From Prolixibacteraceae bacterium (GTDB taxonomy: Bacteria > Bacteroidota > Bacteroidia > Bacteroidales > Prolixibacteraceae), in contig JAQUIJ010000004.1 in NCBI GenBank assembly GCA_028683385.1, positions 151,416 through 215,415 on the forward strand: a DNA stretch of 64,000 bases, read 5' to 3'. Both the position numbers and the translations under genes were made by a program. The stretch's first letter is position 1, and each line of letters opens with the position of its first letter. The notes below the pieces were generated by a model, which ran no database searches, had not been told where the DNA came from, and saw only the letters and a program-made list of their open reading frames with translations. This document shows, in pieces, positions 45,540 to 54,006 of the stretch.

Positions 45540-46538
45540 TCAGGTTAACTGTATTTTTTTTGCCTCTTTTTTCAACTGCCTTAAATCAATAGGCACAACC
45601 CCCAGTTTTTCGCAAACTAATCCACCTGCCAGATTAGAGAGTTGAGCCATGAATGGAATTGACAATCCGGCCGCTAAACAAAGGCTTGCAGCAGCAACAA
45701 CAGTATCTCCAGCTCCCGAAACATCAGCAATATCGCGGATTTCGGCAGGATAGTAATTCTGCTTTACCCCATTGGTCAGAAAAACTCCAAGTTCTGATAG
45801 AGTTATGAAAAGTAATCCAATTTGTTTTTCTTTTTTGAAGTTTTCGGATACCGTTTTCAATTCATTCATATCGGTCTTCTCGATTTCCAGCTTCAACCCT
45901 TCTTTAAATTCTTTAAAGTTTGGTTTAAAAAGATCAACACGTTCATAGTTATTGAAATTTCTCCTCTTCGGATCGGCTACGGTAAGTATCTTTTTGGATT
46001 TTGCCAGATCGATAACGTTTTTAATTAATTCAGGAGTAATGACTCCTTTATCGTAATCAACAAAAATGATGATGTGAATCTGTTTTTGATCAATTATCTC
46101 TTTAATTTTTTCAAAAACTTCCTTTTCAAATTCAGTATTAATAAAGGTTGAAATTTCCTGATCAACTCTCGAAATCTGTTGTCCTCCACTGATAATCCTG
46201 GTCTTAACAGTGGTCATCCTTGATTCATCAACGAAAATTCCTTCACTGGATAAATGGTTCTCGTCCATTAATTCAGAAAATGTGCGACCTTTTTCGTCGT
46301 TACCAATAATTGATACGAGAATTGGAGTTGCACCAAGAGCCTGAATGTTAAGAGATACATTTCCGGCGCCTCCCAATCTATTTTCCTGTTTGGTAACAGT
46401 TACAATTGGAATGGGAGCCTCAGGAGAAATGCGGTCGACTTTTCCCCATAAATAACTGTCAACCATCGCATCGCCAAGTACCAATACATTTAATTCAGCA
46501 AACTTCCCGAAAACCTGTTCTATATTGTCTTTTTCCAC
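45540..46538 (-). CDS. rfaE1: D-glycero-beta-D-manno-heptose-7-phosphate kinase
   Basis: 332 residues, PfkB/ribokinase fold. The opening VLVLGDAMVDSYLWGKVDRISPEAP-like segment, GGAGNVSLNIQALGA and DVSGAGDTVVAAASL (catalytic Asp) fit the RfaE1/HldE N-terminal kinase. The cytidylyltransferase domain of bifunctional HldE is absent, so a separate RfaE2 must exist elsewhere. The product feeds ADP-heptose synthesis for lipopolysaccharide core. Other PfkB sugar kinases are possible but the RISPEAP motif favours this. Confidence 0.88.
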   Translation of the reverse strand: MEKDNIEQVFGKFAELNVLVLGDAMVDSYLWGKVDRISPEAPIPIVTVTKQENRLGGAGNVSLNIQALGATPILVSIIGNDEKGRTFSELMDENHLSSEGIFVDESRMTTVKTRIISGGQQISRVDQEISTFINTEFEKEVFEKIKEIIDQKQIHIIIFVDYDKGVITPELIKNVIDLAKSKKILTVADPKRRNFNNYERVDLFKPNFKEFKEGLKLEIEKTDMNELKTVSENFKKEKQIGLLFITLSELGVFLTNGVKQNYYPAEIRDIADVSGAGDTVVAAASLCLAAGLSIPFMAQLSNLAGGLVCEKLGVVPIDLRQLKKEAKKIQLT

Positions 46539-47399
46539 TATCTGAATTTTATCGATGCGACAAAAGTAGTAAAATTAAATGCGAAAAAAATGATATAAAC
46601 CGCCAAATGCACGCCCGACTTAAAACACGAATGGGAACATTCCGTTGAGGAAAGTTCCCATTCACTTTCAGATTGCCCGAAGGTTTTCCTTAGTGCCAGA
46701 CTACGGTTATTAGAGCTGGCTGTTTCATCCGGTTTCTCCAACCATTTTTCACAACCTGTAGCTTTCTTGTAAAACTTGTTACAGTTCTACATTCCAGCTG
46801 TTCGTTCGACGCTTTCGTGAAATTGTCTTCCCGAACGAAGTCCCATTTAAGCCACCTTTTTGTTCATCGTTTTTTTCAATCCAATGATTGGTGAAAAACT
46901 ACTACAGATCCGGAGATCTTTTCGTTTTCAGTTCGACAATGAATAAACCTGGGGTTCTTCATTATCTCCTGCTTTTCCTGAATCAACATTTAAGTGAACG
47001 TTTTGCGATCATCTGTCTGCTGATGAACCTGACATGGAATGTTTCGGTTCAAACTTCAGCTTTTACGGAACGCGAATCCGAAGATCCGAAAGATCAGGTT
47101 TGTGATTCATTTAAGCATCCTCACCTTTTCCATTCTTTCAAAGCAGCTTTTTATCGCTCGTCTGATGTAATAAAGTTAATACAATTAGCATCCTAAAGTC
47201 AAGTAAATCTTCGATTTTGAATGAATAGTTTGTGATCAGTAGTTATAAACAATTGTTTATAACTTTTTTGTCTATATAAGTGTTTGTGGTTTTGATATTT
47301 ATGAATTAATAGAAGTACTAATAGGGGAGTTATGAACATTTTAATAGCTAATAATACAATAAATTTTATAAAATCAACTGCTTGTTAATAGATCGTATA
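46539..47399. other. Unexplained structured intergenic region
   Basis: 861 bases with no recognisable gene. Hairpins: 46629-46663 (gaatgggaac/gttcccattc plus ttcc/ggaa inner stem), 46695-46720 (gccag/ctggc) and 46801-46839 (ttcgttcg/cgaacgaa). A 102-codon open frame at 46888-47196 is unlike known proteins and is not called. The last 200 bases are AT-rich. RNase P, tmRNA and 6S signatures are not seen. An undescribed structured RNA or remnant is possible. Confidence 0.4.
46561..46568 (-). promoter_or_regulatory. Minus-10-like element for the heptose kinase gene
   Basis: TACTTTTG on the - strand, 22 bases before the ATG, fits TAnnTTTG. The -33 region is only T-rich. Confidence 0.35.
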
Positions 47400-48068
47400 T
47401 CAGAAGCTTGGTTGATTGTTTTTTAATGTGATCCGTAACCCTTCTTCAAGCCTGAATTCAGCAGTTTCAATACCAAATTCTTTTAGAGCTGCCCTAAATC
47501 CTTCGTTCATCATTTGGCCTGCCCGTAATGGAAGATCAATCAATGCCGGAAAATTGGTTTCATTTTCAGGGTGATGATAAAATTCGAGACAAGTTTGCAG
47601 TTTTGTTGAGAGATAAATGCGACATGCCATTGGCCTGGCAGCATATGCAGAACATGCACCCTCTTGCAGTAACGGGCAGGGAGCTTTGTATTTCAATATA
47701 GCTTCATCGGATAAATTTGATGTTATCAGGTATTTAGTATCTGTTTTTGCAATTACAGCTCTAAGATCTTCAGGATTAAAATCTTTCTTTATTTTCTCTG
47801 ATAAGAAATGAAGCTCGTAGGAGTTTGCAAAAACAGCCTGATGACAACACCAGTGGCATCCCTTAAAGCAAGCCACTTTAATGTTTTGTCTTTCAGCCAG
47901 AGCAATGATTGAATCGTTTAGACCATCAATGGCATCGTATAACGATTCGATTGCAGAAAACAAAGTTTCATTCGTGAGCCCTTCCTCAATTGCTGATTGT
48001 GCCAGACGATAACCATCGGAATAGAAAATCCGGTCGTTTTCGCTGAAATGCTTATTCTCCATTGTCAT
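47400..48068 (-). CDS. YkgJ-family cysteine cluster protein
   Basis: 222 residues. Cysteine motifs CFKGCHWCC (about residue 90) and CPLLQEGACSAYAARPMACR (about 140-160) match the Fe-S or zinc cluster of the YkgJ/UPF0153 family. No signal peptide, so cytoplasmic. Function unproven. The start is MTMENKHF; Met3 is equally possible. Divergent from the NUC1 endonuclease gene. Confidence 0.85.
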   Translation of the reverse strand: MTMENKHFSENDRIFYSDGYRLAQSAIEEGLTNETLFSAIESLYDAIDGLNDSIIALAERQNIKVACFKGCHWCCHQAVFANSYELHFLSEKIKKDFNPEDLRAVIAKTDTKYLITSNLSDEAILKYKAPCPLLQEGACSAYAARPMACRIYLSTKLQTCLEFYHHPENETNFPALIDLPLRAGQMMNEGFRAALKEFGIETAEFRLEEGLRITLKNNQPSF

Positions 48069-48086
48069 CTAACTCTTTTTTTTCGA

Positions 48087-48094
48087 CAAAAGTA
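48087..48094 (-). promoter_or_regulatory. Minus-10-like element for the YkgJ-like gene
   Basis: TACTTTTG on the - strand, 18 bases before the ATG, fits TAnnTTTG. No clear -33 partner is seen. Confidence 0.3.
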
Positions 48095-48158
48095 ATTTAG
48101 TTTTCAGGAAAGGATTAATTTGCACCAGTTTTTTTTCAGACTTGATAAATTAAACCCA

Positions 48159-49043
48159 GTGAAATTTATATTTTCATTTTTATTGCTGATTTCCAACGTT
48201 TTGTTGTTTGCCGGATCTGTCGATTATCTTCCTGTTCCTTCAAATGACTTGGTTAAACATACCTATTATACGCTCTCGTACAACGAAAAATACGAACAAG
48301 CTAATTGGGTTTATTATACATTGACCAATAAGATGGTTAATGAAGGCGGGGAGGAGAGAAGTAACAAATTTAAAATGGATCCGATGGTTCCTTCCGGATC
48401 TGCAAAATCTTCGGATTATACGAAAAGTGGTTACGATAGGGGACATCTTTGTCCGGCAGCAGATATGGAATTCAGTCCTGTCTCAATGCAAGAGAGTTTT
48501 TATATGTCGAATATTTCTCCTCAAGCTCCTGATTTTAATCGTGGAATATGGAAAGAGCTTGAAACAGATGTCCGTAAATGGGCTAAAAAGGAACACCAGA
48601 TATATGTTGTAGCTGGGCCTGTTTTTAAAGACAACAAAGGGACTATTGGGGTAGATCAGGTGTTAGTTCCCGGATATTTCTTCAAGATAATTTACGAAGA
48701 GACTGATGAGCCCAAAATGATCGCGTTTGTATTTCCGAATAGAAAAAGCGATCGACCCATTACTGATTTTGCAGTGACAGTTGATGAAGCCGAAAAGTTA
48801 ACCGGATTTGACTTTTTTTCACAACTTCCGGATGAGCTGGAGAATAAGCTTGAAAGTCGTGTTGATTTTTCTGAATGGTTTGACGGGCAGGTAAGCCCGC
48901 AGCCAATTGCTACAAAGCAATTACCTGTAACAGAAAAAACACAGGAATCGGTTAAGTCTGATTTTCAATTCTATTTTGCTTTGATTTTAGTGATTCTAGT
49001 AGTAATTATTTTCGTACTCATTAAAGGTCGAAGTCGAAAGTAA
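48159..49043 (+). CDS. Secreted or membrane-anchored DNA/RNA non-specific endonuclease (NUC1)
   Basis: About 294 residues from GTG at 48159, which opens a clean signal peptide (KFIFSFLLLISNVLLFAGS); a TTG at 48120 would give a less good extension and no ATG is available. The beta-beta-alpha-metal nuclease has YDRGHLCPAADM (catalytic His), MSNISPQAPDFNRGIWKELE and the Asn metal ligand. A C-terminal helix (FALILVILVVIIFVLIK) followed by RSRK would anchor it in the membrane, facing the periplasm. It degrades nucleic acids without sequence preference, for nutrition or defence. Confidence 0.87.
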   Translation: MKFIFSFLLLISNVLLFAGSVDYLPVPSNDLVKHTYYTLSYNEKYEQANWVYYTLTNKMVNEGGEERSNKFKMDPMVPSGSAKSSDYTKSGYDRGHLCPAADMEFSPVSMQESFYMSNISPQAPDFNRGIWKELETDVRKWAKKEHQIYVVAGPVFKDNKGTIGVDQVLVPGYFFKIIYEETDEPKMIAFVFPNRKSDRPITDFAVTVDEAEKLTGFDFFSQLPDELENKLESRVDFSEWFDGQVSPQPIATKQLPVTEKTQESVKSDFQFYFALILVILVVIIFVLIKGRSRK

Positions 49044-49063
49044 TTGTCGAATAGACCTGTTTG

Positions 49064-51328
49064 TTAATGATCTTCAGTCTTAATTGGGATTGTGAAAATG
49101 AAATTAGAAAATTTTTCTGGCTCAGATTCAACCCAAATATTTCCCCCTAACAGTTCAACCAGATTTTTAGAAATAGCTAAGCCCAACCCATTCCCTCCAT
49201 ATTTTCGGGTTTTGGCCAAATCGACCTGTCGAAAGCGTTCGAAGATGGATTGATGATATGCAGAATCAATCCCAATGCCCGTGTCTTTTATGTGAAATGT
49301 AACAACATTGTTTCCAATTTGATAGCCGACTTCTATATAGCCTTTCAGCGTAAATTTCAATGCATTTCCAATCAGATTGTTGAAAACTTGCCTGATGCGG
49401 TATAAGTCACTTTCAATTTGTACATCGGGAGTGTTTTGCGATAAATCAATGCGAAATTCAATTCCTTTTTGATTTGCTTTTTTGCTGAAATCATTCTGTA
49501 AATCGACCAGTAATTTTCTTGCTGAGATTGGCTCTTTACGGATTTTCATTTGTCGGGCCTCAAGCATCGAGAAATCCATGATATCACTTATAATGATCAA
49601 TAAATTATTCCCGTTGTCGACAATTGTTTGTCTGAATTCATCTTTCTGCTGCTCGTCGAAGGCTGGATCGCTCAATAATTCAGAGAATCCAATAATGCTG
49701 TTCAATGGTGTTCGTATTTCATGTGACATATTGGCCAGAAATGCTGATTTCAGGCGGTCGCTTTCTTCTGCCTTTTCTTTAGCCAGGATAAGTTCTGCCT
49801 GCATTTTTTTACGTTCCGTAATATCTTCTTTTATCGCTATATAATTTGTTATTAATCCTTTGTCGTTTTTTATAGATGCTATAGTTGCCCACTCCCAATA
49901 AAGCGATCCATCCTTTTTCCTATTCTGCAACTCTCCACGCCAAACATTTCCTGAACTAATCGTTTCCCAAAGGTTTATATAGACAGCAGATTCCATATTC
50001 CCGGATTTAAGAATATTGGGATTAAGGCCTCTGGCTTCTTCTTCAGAATAACCAGATGTTGCAGTAAAAGCTGGATTAACATACTCAATGTTTCCATTTA
50101 AATCGGTAATTACAATGGTTGCTGAACTTTGCTCAATTCCCATTGAAAGTTTTAGAATTTTTTCCTGAGCCAGTTTCTGTTCCGTGATATCGCGACCAAT
50201 ACCAACTAACCCGATAATTTCTCCATTTTCTTCGGTAAGTGGAATTTTGGAAGTAATTAACCATCGCTGGATGCCATTCTCATCCCAAAAATCTTCTTCA
50301 CGGTTCAAAACAGCTTCTCCGCTGTCAATTACTCTTTTATCGTCAGTAAATCCCCGCATTCCAATTTCAGGGCCATAGGTTTCAAGATCTGTTTTGCCTA
50401 ATACTTCTACTTCTGTTTTAACTCCAACTATTTTCAAATCAGCCCTGTTGGCAATTACTTTTCTACATTCATTATCTTTTACATAAATAGTTACAGGCAG
50501 ATTATCAATTAAGGTTCGGAGTAGTTTGCGCTCTCTTTTTAGCTTTTCTTCTGCTTCTTTTCGCTCAGTTATATCTCTGGCAGTGGCAATAACTACTACT
50601 TGACCAAAATAGTTTCCTCTGTTGCAAATTACATCTTTCGGAAAAATATCTCCATTTTTTCGCTTTCCCCAAAATTCGAATTGTTGTTGGATACCAGTAG
50701 CTAAAACATCATTGAGTTGATGCGATATAGTTTCTAAGTCATTTAATCCTTTAGCAGCTAAAAATTCAGGTGTTTTGCCAATCACTTCTTCTGATGAATA
50801 ACCATACATTTTTTCAGTTCCGGCATTTATTGCAATAAATTCGCCTCTGGCGTTTATTATGTAAATGGCCTCAGAAACCGAATTGAATAATCCATAATAG
50901 CTTTTCTCGCTTTCAATAAGTCGTTTTTCTGATTCGATTTTTTCCTTGCGTAATTCGCTCTGTTTTAATGCATTATTTATTGCTGATCCAAGTCGTTTTA
51001 GTGAATCTTTCAATACGTAGTCGGTAGCTCCAGCTTTCATGCATTCAACAGCTGTATCTTCATTAATTGAGCCTGTTACCATGATGAATGGTGCATGTGG
51101 GCACATTTCCTGCGCAATTCTTAGCGCCGATAATCCATCGAATGAAGGCATGTTGAAATCAGAGAGAATAATATCAGGATGGTAGGATAACAGGAGGTCC
51201 ATGTAACTGTTTCTGTTATCTGTGATTTCGAATTTACTGTTTGGTAATACTTTTTTTACCTCTCGAATGTTGAGCTCGGCATCTTGTGCCTCATCTTCAA
51301 CAAGCAATATTCGGTAGAATTTATCCAT
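49064..51328 (-). CDS. Receiver-PAS-histidine kinase hybrid
   Basis: 754 residues. The N-terminal receiver domain has Asp57 (IILSDFNMP) as phosphoacceptor. Three PAS domains follow (about 140-255, 265-390, 395-520). The HisKA box is FLANMSHEIRTPLNSIIGFSELL (His about 540) and the ATPase has NNLIGNALKFT and DTGIGIDSAYHQSIFERFRQ. A receiver at the N terminus of a kinase lets it be controlled by another kinase, probably the neighbours in the same operon. No membrane segments, so cytoplasmic. 14 bases after the stand-alone receiver gene. Confidence 0.92.
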   Translation of the reverse strand: MDKFYRILLVEDEAQDAELNIREVKKVLPNSKFEITDNRNSYMDLLLSYHPDIILSDFNMPSFDGLSALRIAQEMCPHAPFIMVTGSINEDTAVECMKAGATDYVLKDSLKRLGSAINNALKQSELRKEKIESEKRLIESEKSYYGLFNSVSEAIYIINARGEFIAINAGTEKMYGYSSEEVIGKTPEFLAAKGLNDLETISHQLNDVLATGIQQQFEFWGKRKNGDIFPKDVICNRGNYFGQVVVIATARDITERKEAEEKLKRERKLLRTLIDNLPVTIYVKDNECRKVIANRADLKIVGVKTEVEVLGKTDLETYGPEIGMRGFTDDKRVIDSGEAVLNREEDFWDENGIQRWLITSKIPLTEENGEIIGLVGIGRDITEQKLAQEKILKLSMGIEQSSATIVITDLNGNIEYVNPAFTATSGYSEEEARGLNPNILKSGNMESAVYINLWETISSGNVWRGELQNRKKDGSLYWEWATIASIKNDKGLITNYIAIKEDITERKKMQAELILAKEKAEESDRLKSAFLANMSHEIRTPLNSIIGFSELLSDPAFDEQQKDEFRQTIVDNGNNLLIIISDIMDFSMLEARQMKIRKEPISARKLLVDLQNDFSKKANQKGIEFRIDLSQNTPDVQIESDLYRIRQVFNNLIGNALKFTLKGYIEVGYQIGNNVVTFHIKDTGIGIDSAYHQSIFERFRQVDLAKTRKYGGNGLGLAISKNLVELLGGNIWVESEPEKFSNFIFTIPIKTEDH

Positions 51329-51342
51329 GTTGTTGATTGTAT

Positions 51343-51786
51343 TTATTTTGGCACTTCGTTAACCAAAAGCCAATATAAACCGATTTGCGACATTGCTTTT
51401 AAAAAATCATCGAAATTAACAGGCTTAACTACATAGCTGTTAACGCCTAACTCATAAGCTTTCTTAATATCGGGATTTTCACGGGACGAAGTGATAACGA
51501 CTATAGGAAGTGTTTGTGTTCGCGGATTTGATTTTAGTTCTTGAAGAACTTCGAGTCCACTAACTTTAGGAAGCTTAAGATCAAGAAAAATCACCTTAGG
51601 CGATTGCGAGAAATCCCGATCGGAAAATTTTCCTTTACAAAATAGAAAGTCGAGAGCTTCTTCTCCATCCTCGGCAACGTGTATTTGGTTTGCAAGTTTT
51701 TGTTTACGAAGTGCACGAATCATTAATTCAGCATCCTGAGGGTTATCTTCTACAAGAAGAATTTCTACGGCATTATAATTTTTCAT
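51343..51786 (-). CDS. Stand-alone response regulator (Rcp1-like)
   Basis: 147 residues, one receiver domain. [15 protein letters not shown] holds the acidic pair, Asp69 ([10 protein letters not shown]) is the phosphoacceptor, and Thr and Lys positions lie in VVITSS and [10 protein letters not shown]. The longer loop before the fifth strand is of the Rcp1 type, which pairs with phytochrome-like kinases. There is no output domain. It sits between two kinases and probably carries phosphate between them. Confidence 0.92.
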   Translation of the reverse strand: MKNYNAVEILLVEDNPQDAELMIRALRKQKLANQIHVAEDGEEALDFLFCKGKFSDRDFSQSPKVIFLDLKLPKVSGLEVLQELKSNPRTQTLPIVVITSSRENPDIKKAYELGVNSYVVKPVNFDDFLKAMSQIGLYWLLVNEVPK

Positions 51787-51881
51787 ATAGGCTGGTTATC
51801 ATTTTCTTGTCAACGATTAAAGATAGCGATTTTTTCAATTGAACTAAGCCGTTGCAGTTTATTAGATTTTTAGATTTGATG

Positions 51882-53975
51882 TTATTTGTTATTTTTAGAA
51901 GTGCTTGCAGGTAATGTGAAATAGAATGTTGCCCCTTTCCCAATTTCGCCTTCAGCCCATACACGCCCTCCATGTCTGGTTACTATTCGTTGCACGATTG
52001 CTAAACCAACTCCGGTTCCTTCAAATTCGTTGGCGCCATGCAAGCGCTGAAATACACCAAAAAGTTTATGAACATAGTTCATGCTAAAACCAACTCCGTT
52101 GTCTTTAATAAAATAAATTGTCTCATTTTCAGTTGTATTGGCACCAATGGTTATTTGTGGATTTGTTGTTTTTGAAGAATATTTTATCGCGTTCGAGATT
52201 AAATTCGTCCAAACTTGCTTGATTAAATTGGAGTCACCAGTTGATTGAGGAAGGTCCTGCAATGAAATGACATTTGGATTCAATTCTTTTGACGACTGGA
52301 ATTCTGCAATTAATGCACCAACCAGGCTTTGCATATCGATAGTGGAATTGTGTAACTCGCTCCTGATTAATCTGGAGAAGGAAAGAAGGTCGTCTATGAG
52401 CTGACCCATTTTGACTGCATTCGAGTGAATAATCAAACAAATTCGTTTCCCTTCATCATCAAGTACATGATGATAATCTTCGAGTAAAATACTTACAAAA
52501 CCATTAATGGCGCGCAGCGGAGCTCTTAAATCGTGCGATACGGAATAGCTAAAGGCTTCGAGTTCTTTGTTGGCGGCTTGCAGTTGCATTGCACTGCGCT
52601 GAAGTTCTTCTGATTTTAAATTCAGGTTTTTAATCGCATTTGTTAATACAATTTCTTTTTCTTCCAATGCTTTACTTCTAAGTTCGAGTTCAAGTGTTCG
52701 TTCAGCTACTTTTTGTTCCAATTGCTGATTTAATTTTCGGAGCGCTTCTTCAGCCTTTTTTGTTTCATCAACATCAATTCTGACACCCAGCATGCGTTTG
52801 GCATTTCCTGATTCATCTTTTTCGATTACATGACCAATTACTGTTTGCCATCTATATGTTCCGTTGGCATGTAGCATGCGTGCGGTATATGTATACTCTT
52901 GATCCTTAAAGCTTAAAACTGAATTTATTCGTTGTATAACATTTTCCCTGTCTTCCGGATGAATTATGCCAAGCCAAACCTTGCGATCCGAAAATCCGGT
53001 TACCGGCTCATAACCAAGCATAGTGTAATATTTCGAAGTTGTAAGCCATACGTCTGTTTCTAAATTCCAATCCCAAATCGCCGTTGGAGTATTTTCAAGC
53101 ATTAATTTCAGTCGCTCATTTGTTTCATGAAGATTATTTTCTGCTAGTTTTCGTTCAGTAATATCTTCGCCGATACTGGCAATTCCCATTACCTCCCCTT
53201 TATGGTTACGCTGAACGACATTACTCCATCTAATATCTAATTTTTTACCTGATTTAGTCAAAATAGGATTTTCATACCGGGGAGAAATATTTCCACTCTC
53301 TAAACCATTAATAAATAAATTTTTAACCTCCGGATTGCTGTCAGGGATCATTAGATCAAACCATTCTTGGTCAATTATTTCTTCTATTTTATATTCCGTG
53401 AGTTTCGCTAAATGCGTATTGCAAAATGTAACTTTGCCTTTAGTGTCAAGGATGATAGCAATGAGGTTTACTTTTTCAAGCAATTCGCGAAACCTAAGTT
53501 CCGAATTAATGAGTCTTTCTTCTGCTTTCTTTCGATCAGTTATGTTTTTAACAGCTCCGTATATTCCAACCAGTCTATTTTTTTCATTGCTCCAAAGCGG
53601 ATGGGCAAATACCTGTACCCAGACAATTTCTCCATCCCGATTAATTGTTCTGATTTGACTTTCCGTGCTCTGATTATTCTGAAGTCGGGCTAAGTCGTTG
53701 TCATCGATATGAAGGTCTTCAGGATGAATTGTGGCGCGCCATCCGCCACGGGCTTTAAATTCTTCGAGCGAATAGCCGGAGATGGATTCGAAGGCTCCGG
53801 CAACCCAATTCAAGTTAAGTGTTCCATCAGGCATTACTTTAGTTGAAAACGTATAATCGGTTGCAACACTTGAAATTAACCGATAGCGCTCTTCGCTTTC
53901 TTTTAAAAAAGCTATTTTCTCTTGCAGCGCCTCAATTTCAAGTTTTAATTGATGGTTTTGTGCTACTATATCCAT
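51882..53975 (-). CDS. PAS histidine kinase of phytochrome-type kinase core
   Basis: 697 residues. Three PAS domains (about 30-155, 160-285, 290-420), a coiled coil (about 420-480), then the HisKA box SYSVSHDLRAPLRAINGF and the ATPase with SNAIKYSSK, DNGVGFSMNYVHKLFGVFQR and GTGVGLAIV. No membrane helix. The S-H-D-L-R-A-P-L-R box resembles that of Cph1-type kinases, whose partners are Rcp1 receivers, consistent with the next gene. 95 bases lie between this gene and the receiver. Confidence 0.92.
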   Translation of the reverse strand: MDIVAQNHQLKLEIEALQEKIAFLKESEERYRLISSVATDYTFSTKVMPDGTLNLNWVAGAFESISGYSLEEFKARGGWRATIHPEDLHIDDNDLARLQNNQSTESQIRTINRDGEIVWVQVFAHPLWSNEKNRLVGIYGAVKNITDRKKAEERLINSELRFRELLEKVNLIAIILDTKGKVTFCNTHLAKLTEYKIEEIIDQEWFDLMIPDSNPEVKNLFINGLESGNISPRYENPILTKSGKKLDIRWSNVVQRNHKGEVMGIASIGEDITERKLAENNLHETNERLKLMLENTPTAIWDWNLETDVWLTTSKYYTMLGYEPVTGFSDRKVWLGIIHPEDRENVIQRINSVLSFKDQEYTYTARMLHANGTYRWQTVIGHVIEKDESGNAKRMLGVRIDVDETKKAEEALRKLNQQLEQKVAERTLELELRSKALEEKEIVLTNAIKNLNLKSEELQRSAMQLQAANKELEAFSYSVSHDLRAPLRAINGFVSILLEDYHHVLDDEGKRICLIIHSNAVKMGQLIDDLLSFSRLIRSELHNSTIDMQSLVGALIAEFQSSKELNPNVISLQDLPQSTGDSNLIKQVWTNLISNAIKYSSKTTNPQITIGANTTENETIYFIKDNGVGFSMNYVHKLFGVFQRLHGANEFEGTGVGLAIVQRIVTRHGGRVWAEGEIGKGATFYFTLPASTSKNNK

Positions 53976-54006
53976 ATTGTGCTTTGTAATGTGTTTTCAA
54001 GCTAAA

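Noticed and set aside
46600-46680. gaggaaagt, as in RNase P RNA
   Set aside because: The rest of the conserved core (CCGGGC and its partner) is missing, and the word is explained by the hairpin at 46629-46663.
47020-47080. CTGATGA word, as in hammerhead ribozymes
   Set aside because: The GAAA part of the core and the stems are not in place.
46888-47196. 102-codon open frame in the large gap
   Set aside because: No similarity to any family I recognise, and codon and residue composition look like chance; kept only as part of the unexplained region.
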